6,987 nucleotides of DNA, taken from contig AWNV01000076.1 in assembly GCA_000493965.1 (NCBI GenBank), positions 1 to 6,987 on the forward strand, written 5' to 3'. Source of the stretch: Candidatus Aminicenans sakinawicola JGI OTU-1 (lineage in GTDB: Bacteria > Acidobacteriota > Aminicenantia > Aminicenantales > Aminicenantaceae). Positions 5,222-6,987 of this stretch are shown here, piece by piece (the stretch's first letter is position 1; the number at the start of each line of letters is the position of its first letter). Under the pieces are notes generated by a model. That model ran no database searches. It saw only the letters and a list, made by a program, of their open reading frames with translations, and was not told where the DNA came from. The position numbers were made by a program, and so were the translations under genes.

Positions 5222-6400
5222 ATGAAAAGACGATCACCAATTGCATTGAGCTTAGTGAAAAGTAGCAAATCAGCAATGATGGCGGCTATTGAAATTCATA
5301 ATAAGCCACAAATATCGTATCGGTATGAAATTGTTGTACTTTTGCTCATCAATGCATGGGAGTTGTTACTGAAGGCATATATCTATAAGAATTTAAAAAA
5401 TGTAAAACTATTCAATAATGATGGCACAACAAAACCTTTTCCAGATTGTGTTGCTTGCGTTTTCAGCAACATGGGAAAAGATTATCTTCCCGTAAAAGAA
5501 AACATTGAGTTGCTCTACGAGTACCGCAACAAAATTGCCCACTTCTGCACAGGGATAATTGATCCTATTGTATTTATGCTTGTAAAAAAAAGCTTGATTT
5601 TCTTTACGCAATTTTTAAATCATTTTTTCAAAATAGATATCACTGATAATTCAAATCTGTATTTGCTCCCAATTGGTTTTAAACCGCCTTATACTCCTGT
5701 TGATTATCTGAGCAAACATTCTGTTGCGGAACAACACTCTTCGTTGATACGCTCCTTTATTGACAAAATCCTGCAAGTTTCGGAAAAATTGCATGGTGCA
5801 GGCATTGAGGAATCGATAATTTCTGATTTCAGCATAAGTTTAGTAAACGTTAACCGGATAAAGAATGCTGATATAATCGTTGCAACCACTAAAAAGCCAG
5901 AGGAAGGCAGCCGATCAATTGTAATTCGCAAAAATATCAATATCGTGGATGCAGACGAATCTCATAAATCTAAAATTGTAATTACAAGAGATAAGTCTGA
6001 GTCGTCTGGTGTACTAATGCATGAGGAATTGTCAGAAAATCTCTTTGAGGATATTAATAATCTAATTTCGGCAAATAGGCTTATGTCTCCCGATAGTGAT
6101 CAATTTCACTTAGATGAGGAGGCTTATTACCGGATATACGCTGAACGAGAACATGTCGATCAAAATGAAGAAGTTCAGTTACTTTTAGCCAAAACTGCTC
6201 TTAGCAAATATTATGCTCCTGGGCTTTACTGGTTTTTGAACTTAGATGCAACTATCTGTGCTTCTTTGATTCTTGAATTTATCAAAAGCATGAAGAATCC
6301 ATATGTTCACTCTTTTTTGCGTCTCGTTATTCTGCTTGGTGAAAATGTCGCTAGCTGGCTTGAATCTATTCTAAATGAGCGATATAAAAATTATACATAA
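5222..6400 (+). CDS. DUF3644-like protein with HEPN-type motif, putative ribonuclease or defence protein
   Basis: The 392-residue product has an N-terminal helical region (about 1-135) resembling DUF3644: YEIVVLLLINAWELLLKAYIY (35-55), then CVACVF (76-81), then LLYEYRNKIAHF (97-108). The R102-N-K-I-A-H107 block fits the R-x4-H motif of HEPN RNases, and the NAWELLLKA helix fits the preceding HEPN helix. Residues 145-165 hold a LLPIGFKPPYTPVDYL segment. The C-terminal half is mixed and unrecognised, with an acidic region (290-320) and a hydrophobic helix near 364-380. There is no signal peptide. The ATG is the first in frame after a stop at 5189, but no ribosome site is visible, so the start could be further in. 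A second gene follows after 30 bases, and both lie between two copies of the 87-base element. HEPN proteins often act in toxin-antitoxin or phage-defence roles; for this one that is inference. Confidence 0.85.
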   Translation: MKRRSPIALSLVKSSKSAMMAAIEIHNKPQISYRYEIVVLLLINAWELLLKAYIYKNLKNVKLFNNDGTTKPFPDCVACVFSNMGKDYLPVKENIELLYEYRNKIAHFCTGIIDPIVFMLVKKSLIFFTQFLNHFFKIDITDNSNLYLLPIGFKPPYTPVDYLSKHSVAEQHSSLIRSFIDKILQVSEKLHGAGIEESIISDFSISLVNVNRIKNADIIVATTKKPEEGSRSIVIRKNINIVDADESHKSKIVITRDKSESSGVLMHEELSENLFEDINNLISANRLMSPDSDQFHLDEEAYYRIYAEREHVDQNEEVQLLLAKTALSKYYAPGLYWFLNLDATICASLILEFIKSMKNPYVHSFLRLVILLGENVASWLESILNERYKNYT

Positions 6401-6430
6401 CCGCCAAATTATTATTGGACTTATAAGGAA

Positions 6431-6712
6431 ATGAGAAAAGAGAAGCATGTTAGAGAGCGAAGACTGCTTGCACTTCGCATGTCCGTCAACCAACGATTAG
6501 ATATTCCTGGTGGCCAAAAAACTATTATGGTGAATGACTTGCTTAATAACATGGATTTAGCATCCCAGTCTCTTTCAAAAGTATGCCTTAATGTATCCAG
6601 AGGCACAAAAGAAGACAAAAAAATATCTCGGATTCTCGACATACTTGTTTATGGGAAACTGATAGAAGATAAAGCTGATCATATTGCACAAGCTATTAAG
6701 GAAAATCGCTAA
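6431..6712 (+). CDS. Small basic helical protein of unknown function, possible partner of the upstream gene
   Basis: The frame gives 93 residues. The N-terminus is strongly basic (MRKEKHVRERRLLALRMS), followed by predicted helices through ILDILVYGKLIEDKADHIAQAI (68-89). There is no membrane segment or cysteine-rich motif, and I do not recognise a family. It is in the same frame as the upstream gene. No stop lies between that gene's TAA (6398-6400) and this ATG, so the ten codons in between are open. AAGGA lies only about one base before ATG 6431, which is too close for good initiation; the next in-frame Met (residue 17, 6479) has no ribosome site. Small size, basic charge and position would suit an antitoxin or accessory factor, but no DNA-binding fold is evident. 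It could also be the tail of a once longer protein split by the TAA. Confidence 0.6.
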   Translation: MRKEKHVRERRLLALRMSVNQRLDIPGGQKTIMVNDLLNNMDLASQSLSKVCLNVSRGTKEDKKISRILDILVYGKLIEDKADHIAQAIKENR

Positions 6713-6722
6713 CCATTGAGAG

Positions 6723-6809
6723 TTCTGGGGACACTATATTTAATTCCCAATTAATAATTCCTGGGAAGTATTCAGAACTTCTTCCCAATTCAGTATAGTG
6801 TCCCTAGAA
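6723..6809. mobile_element. MITE/REP-like element, copy 2
   Basis: The better-preserved copy. It starts TTCTGGGGACACTATA and ends TATAGTGTCCCTAGAA; 15 of 16 positions are complementary, and about 20 of 23 if extended. An internal stem is formed by GGGAAGT (6764-6770) and ACTTC...CCC (6777-6786). The GGGAC at the foot recalls REP sequences handled by REP-associated tyrosine transposases, which often carry a GGAC or GTAG foot, but no such gene is in the window. It begins 11 bases after the stop of the small gene. Confidence 0.85.
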
Positions 6810-6832
6810 TTTCAGGTTACAATTCAATTTTT

Positions 6833-6985
6833 TTATTGCTTATATTTGATATCGACAATGCTTCCTTTCCAATATGCAAAACTACCTTGAGGAAGATTCC
6901 ACTCAACCTTTCCTTCTAAAGGTATCAATATACTATTTCGTCTCTGGTAGTTATTAAAATAAGCGGTACCGTTCAAGCGGCGTCC
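6833..6985 (-). CDS. Unrecognised protein, C-terminal part (5' end outside window)
   Basis: A minus-strand frame is open from the window edge for 50 codons to TAA (6835-6833). It includes LIPLEGKVEWNLPQGSFAYW (20-39), then KGSIVDIKYKQ. The alternation of hydrophobic and polar residues, with Trp, Tyr and Gly at turns, looks like real beta-rich protein rather than chance reading. I recognise no family. It converges with the two-gene module, and copy 2 of the 87-base element lies between them. The edge bases are much richer in G+C than the rest. Confidence 0.48.
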   Translation of the reverse strand, partial: GRRLNGTAYFNNYQRRNSILIPLEGKVEWNLPQGSFAYWKGSIVDIKYKQ

Positions 6986-6987
6986 GC

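Noticed and set aside
5704..5940. Minus-strand open frame within the DUF3644-like gene, and similar shadows at 5408-5611, 2473-2679, 3999-4456 and 6421-6642.
   Set aside because: Each lies wholly antisense to a longer, better supported gene and has no independent start signal or family resemblance.
6395..6401. ACATAAC at the end of the DUF3644-like gene, resembling a left attC core with the stop codon inside.
   Set aside because: No paired right core with complementary arms follows within attC distance. The only nearby GTT (GTTAGAG, inside the small gene) lacks a matching arm.
1..6987. CRISPR array, tRNA or rRNA genes.
   Set aside because: No regularly spaced short direct repeats, no tRNA cloverleaf signature and no rRNA-like blocks were seen on reading through the window.

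Overview
The window reads as accessory DNA of a Gram-negative bacterium, most likely a proteobacterium. It holds remnants and parts of a chromosomal-type integron, an IS630-family insertion end, and a two-gene module bracketed by two copies of a small inverted-repeat element. The species cannot be read from the sequence. The left ~1.1 kb is visibly richer in G+C than the very AT-rich genes to its right, which suggests genes of mixed origin.

Left end (1-1130): the last ~72 codons of an IS630-family transposase run into, and overlap, the 3' end of a minus-strand gene. That gene looks cut off by the insertion. Upstream of it on the same strand is a small two-helix membrane protein. Its start lies ten bases beyond a GTTAGAT core, the way genes in integron cassettes usually begin.

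Integron zone (1131-4891): two palindromic sites sit in an AT-rich gap. They are followed by a short relic of an integron integrase gene (final ~48 codons, with an in-frame stop) and then by a ~210-bp repeat ending exactly at a GTT crossover core. From there two plus-strand cassettes follow: a membrane-associated M28 metallopeptidase with its attC-like site, then a GNAT acetyltransferase with its attC-like site. The second array enters from the right on the minus strand. A diverged inverted copy of the same ~210-bp repeat (4672-4891) ends at GTT and is followed by a cassette for a cytosolic trypsin-like serine protease, whose stop codon lies inside a canonical attC. The two arrays meet tail to tail at a 39-bp near-perfect palindrome (3792-3830). 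My interpretation is that the repeats are duplicated attI or leader sequences with two facing cassette arrays; that the repeats end at the core is seen directly, while the attI role is inferred.

Right part (4892-6987): an 87-bp element with terminal inverted repeats occurs twice as direct copies (4956-5042 and 6723-6809). Between them are a 392-codon gene resembling DUF3644 proteins, with a HEPN-type RNKIAH motif, and a 93-codon gene of unknown function just downstream in the same frame. This pair could be a defence or toxin-antitoxin-like module, but that rests on motif and layout only. The window ends inside the 3' part of an unrecognised minus-strand gene.

The cassettes do not form an obvious pathway. 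They look like independent cargo, and the region is best seen as a decaying, rearranged integron platform next to small mobile repeats.
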